A DNA stretch of 64,000 nt, taken from positions 18,328,501 to 18,392,500 of the forward strand of contig NC_088916.1 of the NCBI RefSeq assembly GCF_963576675.1, given 5' to 3'. Positions 44,820 to 56,225 of the stretch are shown one piece after another. Origin of the DNA: Euphorbia lathyris (Eukaryota; Streptophyta; Magnoliopsida; Malpighiales; Euphorbiaceae). How positions within the stretch are numbered: the first letter of the stretch is position 1; every line of letters begins with the position of its first letter. Below the pieces are notes generated by a model, which ran no database searches, was not told the origin of the DNA, and saw only the letters and a program-made list of their open reading frames with translations. A program made the position numbers and the translations under genes.

Positions 44820-45622
44820 GTAAAACTCTAACTTTACCAATTGAGCCGTATGACAATCCAATTCAAAGAACGACCTGCAGTTATCATTCGAAGAATGAAT
44901 AATCAATTGAGAATAAATCCCTAAAATGCAATGAACAAATAAGCGGTAAGATAAGAATTAAAGCACAACAGTCTCACAATAATGAAGAAAACCTTCTTTG
45001 AATTAACCCTTAATTGAAAATACAAGTTTAGCTATGAATAGCCATGGAGAAAAACCTTTCTCTCTTGTGAAAGAGAGAACAAAATAAAAATAAAAGCTAA
45101 ACCTAAAAACTAAAAACGGAATGAAAATTGAATTAAAATTGAATTTTGATTATAAAACGGAATTTTTTTATTAGAGATAGATCATCTCCTATTTATAAGA
45201 GTTCTCCAACCCTAATTAGGAGATAAATCCTAACTAATTATAAAAAAATAAATATTCTAACTTCCTAATACTACTTGGCTTCTTCCTTCCTGATTTATAG
45301 GCTTAAAACTCTTGAATAGACATCTGAAAACGCGATGGAATTGAACAGATTCGCACTTGATTTATCTGGATTTCTGCCCGTCTGCTTCTTAGTCTTGCGT
45401 AAGACTAACTTCCAGTTTCGACTTCAGATCTTTAAAACAGCTCCAGATTTTATCTTTAACCAAATTAGCTCCAAATAATCCCAATCCAGCTCCTTTCTTC
45501 ATAATAAGTCCCTGTAGGAGCATAATACACAAAACAAGTAATAAACCCGTGATAACAATCAAACCGGCTAACAAATAGCATAACAAGTGGATATTTTATC
45601 GCTGAAATAGAGACTTATCATT
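44820..45622 (-). repeat. possible solo LTR or other retroelement remnant
   Basis: Minus-strand text starting TGATAAGTCTCTATTTC and running ~800 bases to GGTAAAGTTAGAGTTTTACC resembles plant gypsy-type LTRs. I could not find a clean target duplication or a second copy. The short minus frame 45389-45586 is not convincing. Confidence 0.3.
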
Positions 45623-46123
45623 ATGTCTCCTCTGTTTTGATAAGGTTTGGAATAGAGCAAAGATACACCTTACTCATTGAGGTAAGAATTGGCTCAATCA
45701 ACATCTTACAAAGATCTGGCCCTATTTCAATGAGGTAAGAACTGTTTTGGATCCCATTTTTCGGTCTTTTAATTGGATGTATGCAGCTCTAGGTATAGGA
45801 AATTAAATGATTTCTAAGTTTGGTATTTTGAAGTTACTGTTTGTGTTATTATTTCGATAGGACTATATGTGTGTCTCGAAATTTTGATGTTTGTAAGCAG
45901 TGTCTGAGTTGATAAAGGCTTCAGTAGAACCTGTTCTTGAGCAATATAGACCGATCGTACTGTCATCTCTTAAATTTTCCAGAGATGAAGCAAAGCTATC
46001 CATAGGATCCGACCGTTTTGGTAAATTAATATAGACAATTTCCATAACTTTGTCATCAAGGTATCTGTATTCTAATAAACAACAAGAGGTGGATATATAT
46101 TAATTTGCATTATATGGTTGCAG

Positions 46124-46228
46124 GTACGCCCTGATGATGAAGCAGGACAAATTCCCATGGCGTATGTAGTGAGGAAAGTAAGAAGCAACCTTACAGAGGC
46201 TCAAGTTATGCATTTCATTGCAAAACGG
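46124..46228 (+). pseudogene. 4-coumarate:CoA ligase-like (4CL-like), single exon
   Basis: A 35-codon exon is bounded by TTGCAG| and |GTATGC and reads [20 protein letters not shown] then [12 protein letters not shown]. This is the conserved C-terminal domain stretch ([15 protein letters not shown]...FIAKQ) of plant 4CL and 4CL-like adenylate-forming enzymes, just before the exon with the VAPYKKIRRV motif. Neither that exon nor upstream exons are found; a SINE and the serpin inverted repeat follow immediately. It is an isolated fragment. Confidence 0.75.
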
Positions 46229-46337
46229 GTATGCTTATGAATTGTCTCGTCGCAAACAGTTGGTTGTGTATACAGAGATCTCTAACATTGTTGTCATTCA
46301 TACTTTTTTCTTTTTAATTAGACTAGATTTTTTTTTT

Positions 46338-46476
46338 TAAAAAAAAAAAAATTTGCGCGCAATGCGCTTACATTAAAGAATAAAGAAAAATCCCCACCAG
46401 ACCCGGATGTGATTCGAACCCATGACCTCCCAAGGCATAGGTAAACTCTCAACCACTAGGCTAAGAGCTTCACCAC
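46338..46476 (-). mobile_element. tRNA-derived SINE
   Basis: On the minus strand: a head GTGGTGAAGCTCTTAGCC with an A-box at 46453-46464 (TTAGCCTAGTGG) and a B-box at 46411-46420 (GGTTCGAATC), then a body and an A/T-rich tail at 46330-46351. It is the same family as the fragment at 7421-7497. It is not a functional tRNA: there is no acceptor stem. Confidence 0.75.
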
Positions 46477-47055
46477 ACTAGCTTATTTTTAAATTTTGAG
46501 ATTTTAAATGATTTTACAGATTTTATTTGGATTCAATGCATAAAATATGGATATTGCTATTTATAAAAAAGACCTTATAAAAACTCAATATGTAAAAACA
46601 TCAAATTGGTTTAAACCCTGGAATAGTAAATAACACTCGGAGAGATTCGGAATTCATTTTCGAGAACTGTATGGATAAATTCTAAAATACTCTCGGAATA
46701 ATACAATTTATAATGATAAAATTAGGGCTGTCAATATTGATTACAACACGATAACACGATTCACGTAACACGGAAATTAAACGAATTAGGGTTGAGATAA
46801 ATGGGTTTGTGTCATAAATGGGTCGACATGCCTAACCCGTAAAATAAGCGGGTCGGTTCGCGGGTTGACTCGCGAATTCGTTGTAACCCGTATAATTTAG
46901 ACGAGTCTATGGGTCGTGTCAATCTAACCAGCGAACCCATATAACCCGACTCATATAACCCATCTAACCCATATATCATGTAAATATAATTTTTTTTATG
47001 GATATTAAAGTAATTTTAATTTTTAACCTTAATATATATATATATATATATATAT

Positions 47056-48718
47056 GGGTGAGATCCAGTGTGACAAGGAGTTAGGGTTGTGACAATGAGC
47101 TTATTGTGTGACATAACAAAACTACGTAGTTTTCATGATAATTGAAAAAGGCAATGTGGCAAATTTGTAAATAAAAGGAAAGTGAGGATAGAGAAAATTG
47201 TTTTATTTCTTTTCTTTAAAATACATTTTCCCGACATTTCTAACCTCGTTTTTCGAAAAGTTTTATACTATTAGACTCGTCTAAATTAGACGGTCATTTT
47301 AAGATCCATGAAGCTCAACTAAAAAAAATTCCGGTGAACGGAATCCGGGTGGGCGTTTTCTTGCGAAAAAAAAGTGTCCAGAAAATTTGCAAACAGTTCC
47401 AGAAAATGTAAAACATTATTCTGAGAAACTTTAATTCTTGGAACGATGCGAGATTTCTTACGGTTTAGTCCCAATAAAACTTGTTCCTTAATTTTATCCA
47501 TTTTACATGCTTCAACAATTTGTAGAGTCAAAACCGTAAGGAATCTCATTTTGCGCCAAGAATTAAAGTTTCTTAAAATCATGTTTTACATGTTTTGAAA
47601 TTTTTTGATAATTTTCTGGGCACATTTTTTTGTTATACTTACGTTGTTCCGACAGCGTACGAAATTGTTCCAAATCAGTGTATCATTTGTTCCAACATAA
47701 TACTTATATTGTTCCAACAAAATAAATCAGCGTACCATTTTTTCTAACAAAATAGTTCTATTATTCCAGCATAATACATATATTGTTCCAACATAATATA
47801 AATCACTTTAACAATTGTTCCAAATCAATTTTATTATCTATATCTTCGATTTCATTTTTGTTTCTTAGTATTTAATATAATATCTTCAAATTTATATTAG
47901 TTATATTATTTAGAAAATAATTCTAATTTTTATATTCTTCCAACAGAATAATTATATTATTCCAACAGAATAGTCATATTGTTTCAACAGAATACTTATA
48001 TTGTTCCAACAAAATATTGCAACACATAGTGCTGAAAGGTAAGACCAAAAAGTGCCCAGAAAATTATCAAAAAATTCTGAAATATGTAAAACATCATTTT
48101 AAGAAACTTTAATTCTTGGCTCAAAATGAGATTTCTTACGGTTTTGATCCAATAAATTGTTGAAACATGTAAAATGGATAAAATTAAGGAAATTGTTTTA
48201 TTGGGACTAAGCCGTAAGAAATCCTACTTCGACCCAAGAATTAAAGTTTCTTAAAATAATGTTTTACATTTTTTGGAATTTGTTGAGAATTTACTGGGAA
48301 CTTTCTGTTTTCTCGCCGGAAAACGCTCACCTGATCGCCGTAAGGAATCTCACTTTGAGTGAAGAATTAAAGTTTCTCAAAAAAATGTTTTACATTTTTT
48401 GGAATTTTTTGAAAATTTTCTGGGCATTTTTTTCTCATAGAAAAACAAATCGCCAGATTCTATTCACCAGAATTTTTTTACTTGAGCTTCTGGGATCTTA
48501 AAATGACCGGCTAATTAAGACGTGTCCAACGGTATAAAAGTTTTTGAAAAACGAGGTTGGAAAAGTCGGGAAAATTAATTTTAAAGAAAAGAAATAAAAC
48601 AATTTTCTCTTTCATTTTATTTACAAATTTGCTACATTCTCCTAGTTAATTACAAAATTGGTCCTTGTCACACAATAAGGCTCGTCACACCATAAGAGAT
48701 GTGTCACACATGATCTCT

Positions 48719-48720
<2 letters not shown>
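47056..48720. mobile_element. foldback/TIR element 1 in TA repeats
   Basis: It is bounded by TA runs (47032-47055 and 48721-48750). The ends gagatccagtgtgacaagg and its inverted relative cacatgatctctcc at 48707-48720 are similar inverted repeats rich in GTGTGACA motifs. Inside are palindromic units at 47379-47619 and 48057-48298 and a spaced 'ttgttccaaca(g/a)aata' repeat at 47640-48010. No open frame of interest. Confidence 0.65.
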
Positions 48721-48750
<30 letters not shown>

Positions 48751-48752
<2 letters not shown>

Positions 48753-50641
48753 AGAGATCATGTGTGACACATTTCTTATAGTGTGACGAGCCTTATTGTG
48801 TGACAAGGACCAATTTTATAATTAACCAAAAGAAGGTAGCAAATTTGTAAATAAAAGAAAAGAGAAAATTGTTTTATTTTTTTTCTTTAAAATGCATTTT
48901 CCCGACTTTTCCAACCTCCTTTTTCAAAAAAATTTATACTGTTGGACTCGTCTTAACTAAACGGTCATTTTAAGATCCATGAAGCTGAAGTAAAAAAAAT
49001 TCCGGTGAACGAAATCCGGGTGGGCGTTTTCCGGCAAACAAAAAAGTGTCCAGAAAATTCTCAAAAAATTCCAGAAAATGTAAAACATTATTCTAAGAAA
49101 CTTTAATTCTTGGGTCGAAGCAATATTTCTTACGGTTTAGTCCCAATAAAACTTTTTCCTTAATTTTATCCATTTTACATGCTTCAAAAATTTATTGGGT
49201 AAAAACTGTAAGTAATCTCGCTTTAAGACAAGAATTAAAGTTTCTTAAAATAATGTTTTACATGTTTTGGAATTTTTTGATAATTTTCTGAACACGTTTT
49301 TTGTCCTACTTACGTTGTTCCAAATCAATGTACCATTTGTTCCAACATAATAATTATATTGTTCCAACAGAAAATTGTTTTATTTCTTTTATTTAAAATA
49401 CATTTTTCTGACATTTATAACCTCGTTTTTCGAAAAATTTGATACTATTAGACTCGTCTAAATTAGACAGTCATTTTAAGATCCCTGAAGCTCAAGTAAA
49501 AAAAATTCCGGTGAACGAAATCCGAGTTGGCGTTTTCTGGCAAGGAAAAAAGTGCCCTGAAAATTCTAAAAAAATTCCAAAAAACGTAAAACATTATTCT
49601 AAGAAACTTTAATACTTGGGTCGAAGCGAGATTTCTTACGGTTTAGTCCCAATAAAATTTGTTCCTTAATTTTATCAATTTTACACGCTTCAACAATTTA
49701 TTGGGTCAAAACTGTAAGGAATTTCGCTTTGAGCCAAGAATTAAAGTTTCTTAAAATGATAGTTTACATGTTTTCGAATTTTTTGATAATTTTTTGGGTA
49801 CGTTTTTTTTCCTACTTACATTGTTCCAAATCAGTGTACCATTTGTTCCAAATCAGTGTACCATTTGTTCCAACATAATACTTGTATTGTTCCAACAGAA
49901 AAATGTTTTATTTCTTTTCTTTAAAATATATTTTTCTGACATTTCTAACTTTGTTTTTCGAAAAATTTTATACTATTAGACGTCTAAATTAGACGGTCAT
50001 TTTAAGATCCCTGAAGTTCAAGTAAAAAAAATTCCGGTGAACGGAATCCGGGTGGGCGTTTTTTGGCGAGAAATAAAGTGCTCAGAAAATTCTCAAAAAA
50101 TTTCAGAAAATGTAAAACATTATTCTAAGAAACTTTAATTCTTGGGTCGAAGCGGGATTTTTACGGTATAGTCCCAACAAATTGTTGAAGCATGTAAAAT
50201 GGATAAAATTAAGGAAAAAGTTTTATTGGGACTAAACCGTAATAAATCCTGTTTCGACCCAAGAATTAAAGTTTCTTAGAATAATGTTTTACATTTTCTG
50301 GAATGTTTTTAGAATTTTCTGGGTACTTTTTTTCTCGCCGGAAAACGCCCACTGGGATTCCATTCACCGGAAATTTTTTTAATTGAGCTTCAGGGATCTT
50401 AAAATAATCGTCTAATTTAGACGAGTCTAATAGTATAAAAATTTTTGAAAAATGATGTTAGAGATGTCGGAAAAATGTATTTTAAAGAAAATAAATAAAA
50501 CAATTTTCTCTACCATCTCTTTCATTTTATTTACCAATTTGTCACCTTCCCCTTTTTAATTATCATCAAAACTACGTAGTTTTGTTATGTCACACAATAA
50601 GTTCATTGTCACAACTTAAACCCTGGTCACGCTGGATCTCA

Positions 50642-50644
<3 letters not shown>
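48751..50644. mobile_element. foldback/TIR element 2 in TA repeats
   Basis: This related element is back to back with element 1 across a TA run. It starts ggagagatcatgtgtgacac and ends with tcacgctggatctcactc, before a TA run of ~50 bases (50645-50695). It contains three palindromic units (49051-49290, 49557-49797, 50083-50321), each preceded by 'aaaattccggtgaacg'. Noncoding. Confidence 0.65.

Positions 50645-50695
<51 letters not shown>
50645..50695. repeat. (TA)n microsatellite
   Basis: An almost pure TA dinucleotide run of about 50 bases at the right edge of foldback element 2. Confidence 0.95.
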
Positions 50696-50700
<5 letters not shown>

Positions 50701-51649
50701 TAGTAGATTACAGAACACGTTAGGTTTCCAACTTTCTTTCCCTAACAATTTGTGATGCCTGCCTCTCTTCACTGACATCCGGTGAATGCTTCAGTCTCCA
50801 GCCACAAGTCTTTTGTTGATTTAATTTTCCACTTAAATTGTCCTTTTGCCTCTTTTTCCTGTCCATGAGATTCAGCTTCAGTCGGTTACACTCATTTATC
50901 CGAAACTGCGAGCCTAAGAAATTCTAGGAAATTAGGTATTGATTTTGAGAGACCATGAGATTCGACGGCTTTTGTACTCTGGTAGACTGTTAGTAGTTCT
51001 TTTTTCTAGGATAGTGATGCTTTCCTTTAATCTAGAACTCATGTAGTTGCTTTTAATATGCTTTATTCCTTTGGTATATAAAATAATAAATAATAGGCTA
51101 TCAATCTAAACCAGGTTAATTATGGTCTTTAAATTATTTTAAATCAAAGACTAATGAACAAGATACTAATTCTATTGTTGTTTAAGTTGAATTGAATGTT
51201 TTAATTTATTTGTTATTTGGAATTGAATTTTTTTATTTTGTTTGTAAGTTTTGGATTTTAGACTTTTGATGTTATCTTGTTGAATTTGTTTTGTTAGTTT
51301 GTATTGGATTTTATTTTTTCATATGCAGTTATGCATGTTTTTATTTTCTTTTTCATTTTGTTTAGTTGAATATTTTTTTAGTATGAAGTTGCAAAATTAA
51401 TTGGGTTAGCTAGGTTGACATGTTCAGCCCGCTTTTTAAACGAATCGTGCCGAGTCGACCCATTTATTAAATGGGTTGGGATAAATGGGTCACCAGAGTA
51501 AGTCGACACGACACGTTTACAACCCGCAAACCCATATTGACACCCCTAGATAAAATTGAGAGAAATCTCTTTAAAATTGTACTCAATCTCAACAACAGTA
51601 AAAAATCCTAAAATTCAGAAAAAATTTATAATCTTAAAATTCAGTGATT

Positions 51650-51956
51650 CTATAAACGAGGATTTAGAGCAACTTCAATAAAAAGAACAGTGCTGGAAGC
51701 CTCTTCTCTGATCATAAACATAAACGGATGATTTGCTATAAAACTTCGTTGAGACGGCTCCGTAAAAGGCACTGTGTCTCCATAACTCATTTCAAATACA
51801 TTGACGGCAATTGCAATTGTGCCTTCCTCGTTTCGATAGAACATTTCTGAAATCCGTTCGACACATAAAGTACTCCTAAAGTTTCAATCATCTCATCAAT
51901 CTCAGCTTTCTCGCTATCAAAAGGCAAATCCAATCCGAGTTTCATGATGCTCGCAC
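51650..51956 (-). pseudogene. serpin C-terminal fragment, left arm (antisense)
   Basis: The minus strand reads MKLGLDLPFDSEKAEIDEMI, VLYVSNGFQKCSIE, then after a frame change NEEGTIAIAVNVFEMSYG and IANHPFMFMIREEASSTVLF followed by ALNPRL and a stop at 51650-51652. These are the last ~95 residues of a plant serpin: the hinge (EEGT), a reactive-loop region and the conserved end FxxxHPFxFxIRE...GxxLFxGxxxNP. Serpins inhibit serine or cysteine proteases by reactive-loop insertion. Only the 3' end is present. The loop region is shorter than in typical plant serpins. Confidence 0.85.
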
Positions 51957-52000
51957 AAGCATATTTTATGTGAGACATCAGCATATTGGAGACAAGCATC

Positions 52001-52337
52001 GTGCGAGCATGATGAAACTCGGATTGGATTTGCCTTTTGATAGCGAGAAAGCTGAGATTGATGAGATGATTGAAACTTTAGGAGTACTTTATGTGTCGAA
52101 CGGATTTCAGAAATGTTCTATCGAACGGATTTCAGAAATGTTCTATCGAAGTAAACGAGGAAAGCACAATTGCAACTGCCGTCAATGTATTTGAAATGAG
52201 TTATGGAGACACAGTGCCTTTTACGGAGCCGTCTCAATGAAGTTTTATTGCAAATCATCCGTTTTTGTTTATGATCAGAGAAGAGGGTTCTGGCACTGTT
52301 CTTTTTATTGGAGCTGCTCTAAATCCTCGTTTATAGA
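52001..52337 (+). pseudogene. serpin C-terminal fragment, right arm (sense)
   Basis: This inverted copy of 51650-51956 on the plus strand reads MKLGLDLPFDSEKAEIDEMI then VLYVSNGFQKCSIE. It then has a 25-base tandem duplication at 52096-52146, a shifted frame, and the same serpin tail to a TAG near 52335-52337. Differences from the left arm are few. It cannot encode a serpin. Confidence 0.85.
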
Positions 52338-52619
52338 ATCACTGAATTTTAAGATTATAAATTTTTTCTGAATTTTAGGATTTTTTACTGTTGTTGAGAT
52401 TGAGTACAATTTTAAAGAGATTTCTCTCTATTTTATCATTGTATTGTTCCGAGAGTATTTTAGAATTTATCGATAGAGTTCTCAAAAATGAATTCCAAAT
52501 CTCTCCGAGTATTATTTACTATTCCAAGGTTTAAACCAATTTGATGTTTTTATTCTTTTATTATGATACATTAAGCCTTTTGACCACTTATATAGATTTA
52601 CATATTGAGAGGAAAAAGG

Positions 52620-54335
52620 GTTTATTGCATAAAAATTGAGGACTCGATGTACAAATAAAAGAATCATCATTAAGGACTAAATGTGTGAAACAAAAGAAAA
52701 AGAGTTTTCTTTCACCTCCCGGTGTTCTAGGGAACTTCATTTGCTTGTATCTGTGAGCTTACTGATATCTCTTCAAGTAGACCTTGCAATTTCGTATTCC
52801 TGGCCGTTGTGTTTGTGTTGTGTCATTTCGGGTTTATGTTAAAAAGAGTAAACCCAAATCCAATCCAAAAACTTTTATGTTACATTCGTGTTAATCTGTT
52901 CGGGTTACATGTGATTTTGTTATGCATATATATTAATGATAACTTTTAAAAATATAAGAATATATGATAATATTTCATTTTTAAATTAGTATGTTATATG
53001 TTAAAAATAACCATAGAAAAATCCACTAATATTATATTAGAGAGTAATGTCTTGTGTTTATAACAATTTAAGAGGTTCGAATCATGTTTGCAAGTAATAA
53101 TTACAATTTTATTATATTTATTAATAAAGTAATATATAAAAACACGAGAGAATATAACAATAATTTTAGAAATTCGTGTCATTTCGTATCGTTTTTTGGT
53201 TAGCATATCAACCTTAACCCAATCCAAAAATTTGCGTGTCAGTTTCGTTCAACAAAAAATGACACATTACTAACTAAGCTAAAATCAAACACAAGTTGCT
53301 TGTCGATTTAATGTCACGTGTAATTTTACCACCTCTAGTTTCAAGGAATGATTGTACAAACCATTGTCAAACTAGACGAGACATGTCGAGAGTTAAAACA
53401 TGCGGCTTCTATTATGGGTTATTTATTCTACATTCTACAACAAAATGGAAAACGTGATATAGTTTTTGCAGCTAGCTTGTACATTACGGTAATATAGTGT
53501 TCAATGAGTCCATTCCTAAAGCAACATAGTAGATAATCCCATGTCTAAGGGTTACAAGTTGTTTTACGCATTTCGAAGGCCCGAGAAAGGTTCTTTACGC
53601 CTCCCTTCTTCTCTTCTATGATATTTATCAATGATGAATAAGGATGGTGAATTTATAAATATATAATTAACGAAAGAGAAACGAAAATATTTAATTGGAA
53701 GAAGTTTTTAGAAGAGGAAAAGAATTTGTAAATACAAAATTACGTTTCTTATAAGCTAGGAAAACTACTTCTAAGAAAAGTTACAATTTGTATTAGCGAG
53801 TGAAATTACTTGAATTTGTATCCGTCTCAGGAATATTCATGTAATTACTATTACTTAAATTTGTTGACCAGTACTATTGTGGGAATTTGACTAAGGAATA
53901 TATTATTCAATAAGAAGTCTTTTGGTAAGGAAAGAAAGATGGAGGACCTAGTTAATTAAATAATTAAAATTAATTAATTAAATTAATTATTGAATTAAAT
54001 AAAAAAATTCTAAAAAAATATTTATGCTCAAACCAATTTGGGCCGGATAGATTGGTCGTGTGTGTGCATATGGTGGCCAAAAGTCAAACAAACATCATAT
54101 ATGTCCTTATGCTTCCACAAGAATGTATACCTCTTGGAGTACATTCTAATAGTATGAAATACCACCATTCCTTTAAGTGACAAAATTCATATATGAGATT
54201 ACTTTCACATATTTAACATATTTACTCAACCTAGTACATATCTAGACTGATTTTGTGTGACCTTCCCAAAATACCTTTAATATATATAACACTTATAAAT
54301 TTTTTAGGCTTTCGTCTTTCTCCCTCTCGTCCGAC
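52620..54335. other. noncoding AT-rich interval
   Basis: No gene is recognised. Sequence at 52800-53335 has the 'cgggtttatg...aacccaatccaaaaa' style and the end 'taccacctcta' (53325-53336) common to non-autonomous hAT-like elements, but I could not find a matching opposite terminus or duplication. Confidence 0.4.
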
Positions 54336-54339
54336 TTCG

Positions 54340-54960
54340 CAGATTTCGCAATATGCGATGTCTACGAAGATAATGTTTGATTTACTAGATGATTTTAATT
54401 CGCAGATTTCGCAATATGCGAAGTCTGCGAAGATAAAAGATGTGTTTTTAAGCATTTTTATCTTCGCATATTACAAAATATGCGAAGTGCTAAATAACAA
54501 AAAAAAGGCATAACAACAAGAGATTCTAACATTAAAATCGTAACATTATCAAAATTTACAACAATGCCACAATAACAACATTAAAATCATAACATTATCA
54601 AAATTTACAGCAAGATTGCCACAATAAACTCCTAACAAATCATTTCAAAGTAAATGTGACGAATTTTGATGGGAATTTCTCCCTGTATCAGAAGGAAAGT
54701 TATCTCCTCTACATCTTAGTACACCGCTTTCCTGAAAGGGATGTTATGTATTCAACCACCTTCAGAAAAATTTAATCGTGTTAGGAAAATAAAAGACGTT
54801 TTGGCTTCGCGAAAAGATGATTTTGCGAAGTCTGCGAATAGAAATGTGCAAGGAAGATGATGATTTTGCTTCGCGAAAAGAGGATTTCGCGAAGTCTGCA
54901 AGGAGTAATGTGACGATTTTACTTCGCAAAAACGAATTACAAGAAGTCTGCGAAGGGAAA
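54340..54960. repeat. TTCGC-rich degenerate tandem repeats
   Basis: Two groups (54340-54485 and 54800-54958) of units of about 55-65 bases are built around 'cgcagatttcgcaatatgcgaa' or 'ttcgcgaagtctgcgaa'. Each unit contains an imperfect palindrome. They lie directly upstream of the gypsy integrase fragment. Confidence 0.6.
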
Positions 54961-54964
54961 AATC

Positions 54965-56225
54965 ATGGAGTATCTGTTGAACCCAGGAAGACAAGTACCT
55001 TATTCCTTCAAGATTAGAGCATTGAACTTCTTATTGATGGAAGGTGACTTGTACCGCAAAAATGTAGATGGACTTTTGCTGAAATGCTTAGGATTTCCAG
55101 ACAACATGGAAGTTATGAAACAAGTCCATAAAGGAGTATGTGGAGCTCATCAGGCAGGCATCAAGATGAAGTGGCTCATAAGGAGACATGGATACTTCTG
55201 GCCATTTATGTTGAAGGATTGTATGTCTTATGCAAAAGGATGCCGCCAATATCAAAGATATGGGTAGATTCAAAGAGTCCATGCAGATGAGATGCACGCA
55301 GTCGTCAAGCCATGACCCTTCAGAGGATGGGCAATTGATTTGATAGGGAAAATTTATCCCGCATCATCAAAAGGGCACAGCTTTATGATCGTGACAATAG
55401 ACTACTTCACAAAATGGGTGGAGGCCTTACCAATGAAGAAAGTGGACCAGATAGATGTTGTGAAGTTCATCAAGGAGAACATCATTCACATGTATGGGAT
55501 CCTTAGTCAATTACTACAGACCAAGGAACCATGTTCACTAGAGAAGAGATGAAGGACTTCATGGAAGATTATGGAATCAAGTTGTTGCACTCTACCCCTC
55601 ATTATCCACAAGCTAATGGTCAAGCCAAGGCTTCCAACAAAGTTCTCATCAACATCCTTGAAAAGATGATCGAAGATAATCCCAGGGAATGGCATGTCTT
55701 ACTTTCAGTAACTTTATGGGCACACAGAACATAAAAAATGAGTGCCACAGGCGTCAGTCCTTTCTCGTTAACATATGGACATGATGTCATGCTTCCTTTG
55801 GAGGTAGTAGTGCCGTCCTTCAGAGTAGCCAGACAAAATGAACTCACTCTAGTAGAATACACAGAAGCTATATGATGATGGAACTTGAAGAGTCTGATGA
55901 AACCAGAATGCAAGCACTTGATCGAATGATCTCCCAGAAAAAGAAAGTAACTAGAGCATACAATAAGAGAGTGAAGAAAAAGACCTTTGTAGAAGGGGAC
56001 ATGGTTTGGAAACTCATCTTACCAGTTGGGAGTAAAGATAGAGCATATGGAAAATGGTCTCCAAATTGGGAAGGACCATTCAAAGTCTTCCAAGTTCTAA
56101 AAGGAAACTCTTATTGGTTAGCCAACTTGCAAGGGGAGCCATATAAGAGGGTTCCTCAATGGAAAGTACCTCAAGAAATTCTATCCCATCCTTTGGGAAC
56201 TGAGGGAGCATCAGCCATAGGATAT
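54965..56225 (+). pseudogene. Ty3/gypsy integrase fragment, broken
   Basis: Three or four frames give a gypsy integrase. The HHCC zinc region is at 55110-55262 (HKGVCGAHQAGIKM, YAKGCRQYQ). The core follows (DLIGKIYPASSKGHSFMIV, DYFTKWVEALPMKKV at ~55400), then HYPQANGQAKASNKV at ~55600, and the C-terminal SH3-like part at 55930-56180 (GDMVWKLILPVG, WEGPFKVFQVL). In-frame stops at 55265-55267 and ~55313-55315 and shifts near 55510 and 55735-55880 disrupt it. No RT, gag or clear LTR pair is visible. It is the 3' end of a decayed gypsy (Tat/Ogre-like by its core wording) element. Confidence 0.88.

Larger units (their letters stand above)
46733..51548. mobile_element. hAT-type non-autonomous element, 4.8 kb
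   Basis: Ends are TAGGGCTGTCAATATTG and its inverted partner CCATATTGACACCCCTA, with an exact 8-bp target duplication GATAAAAT (46725-46732 and 51549-51556), the size expected for hAT. Removing it rejoins the left arm of the serpin inverted repeat exactly. There is no transposase. The interior is made of two long-inverted-repeat elements flanked by TA runs (47056-50644), plus unassigned sequence at 50696-51400. Confidence 0.88.
46582..52619. repeat. long inverted repeat carrying serpin 3'-end sequence
   Basis: The left arm is 46582-46732 plus 51549-51956, interrupted by the hAT-type element. The right arm is 52001-52619. The loop is 44 bases (51957-52000). The arms are complementary over at least 550 bases at high identity, including the serpin coding stretch, its stop codon and about 280 bases beyond (phrases such as ggtttaaacc, gagattgagtacaatttt). 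The right arm has a 25-base tandem repeat (cgaacggatttcagaaatg at 52096-52146) and some extra bases near 52550-52600. A transcript across the loop would fold into a long hairpin. Confidence 0.9.

Noticed and set aside
45863..46045. Minus-strand 60-codon frame starting MEIVYINLPKRSDPMDSF
   Set aside because: Its composition looks protein-like, but I recognise no family and see no convincing exon borders.
46411..46464. Possible tRNA gene from A- and B-boxes
   Set aside because: There is no cloverleaf acceptor stem, and the unit has a SINE body and tail and recurs at 7421.
50590..50778. Small protein rich in Ile-Tyr
   Set aside because: It is the translation of the TA microsatellite.
52800..53336. 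Complete hAT-like MITE
   Set aside because: One end (taccacctcta) is suggestive, but no inverted partner or 8-bp duplication was found.
54965..56225. Possible endogenous pararetrovirus
   Set aside because: The domain set is integrase with HHCC and DDE-type motifs and no movement or coat protein, so it is a gypsy retrotransposon remnant.
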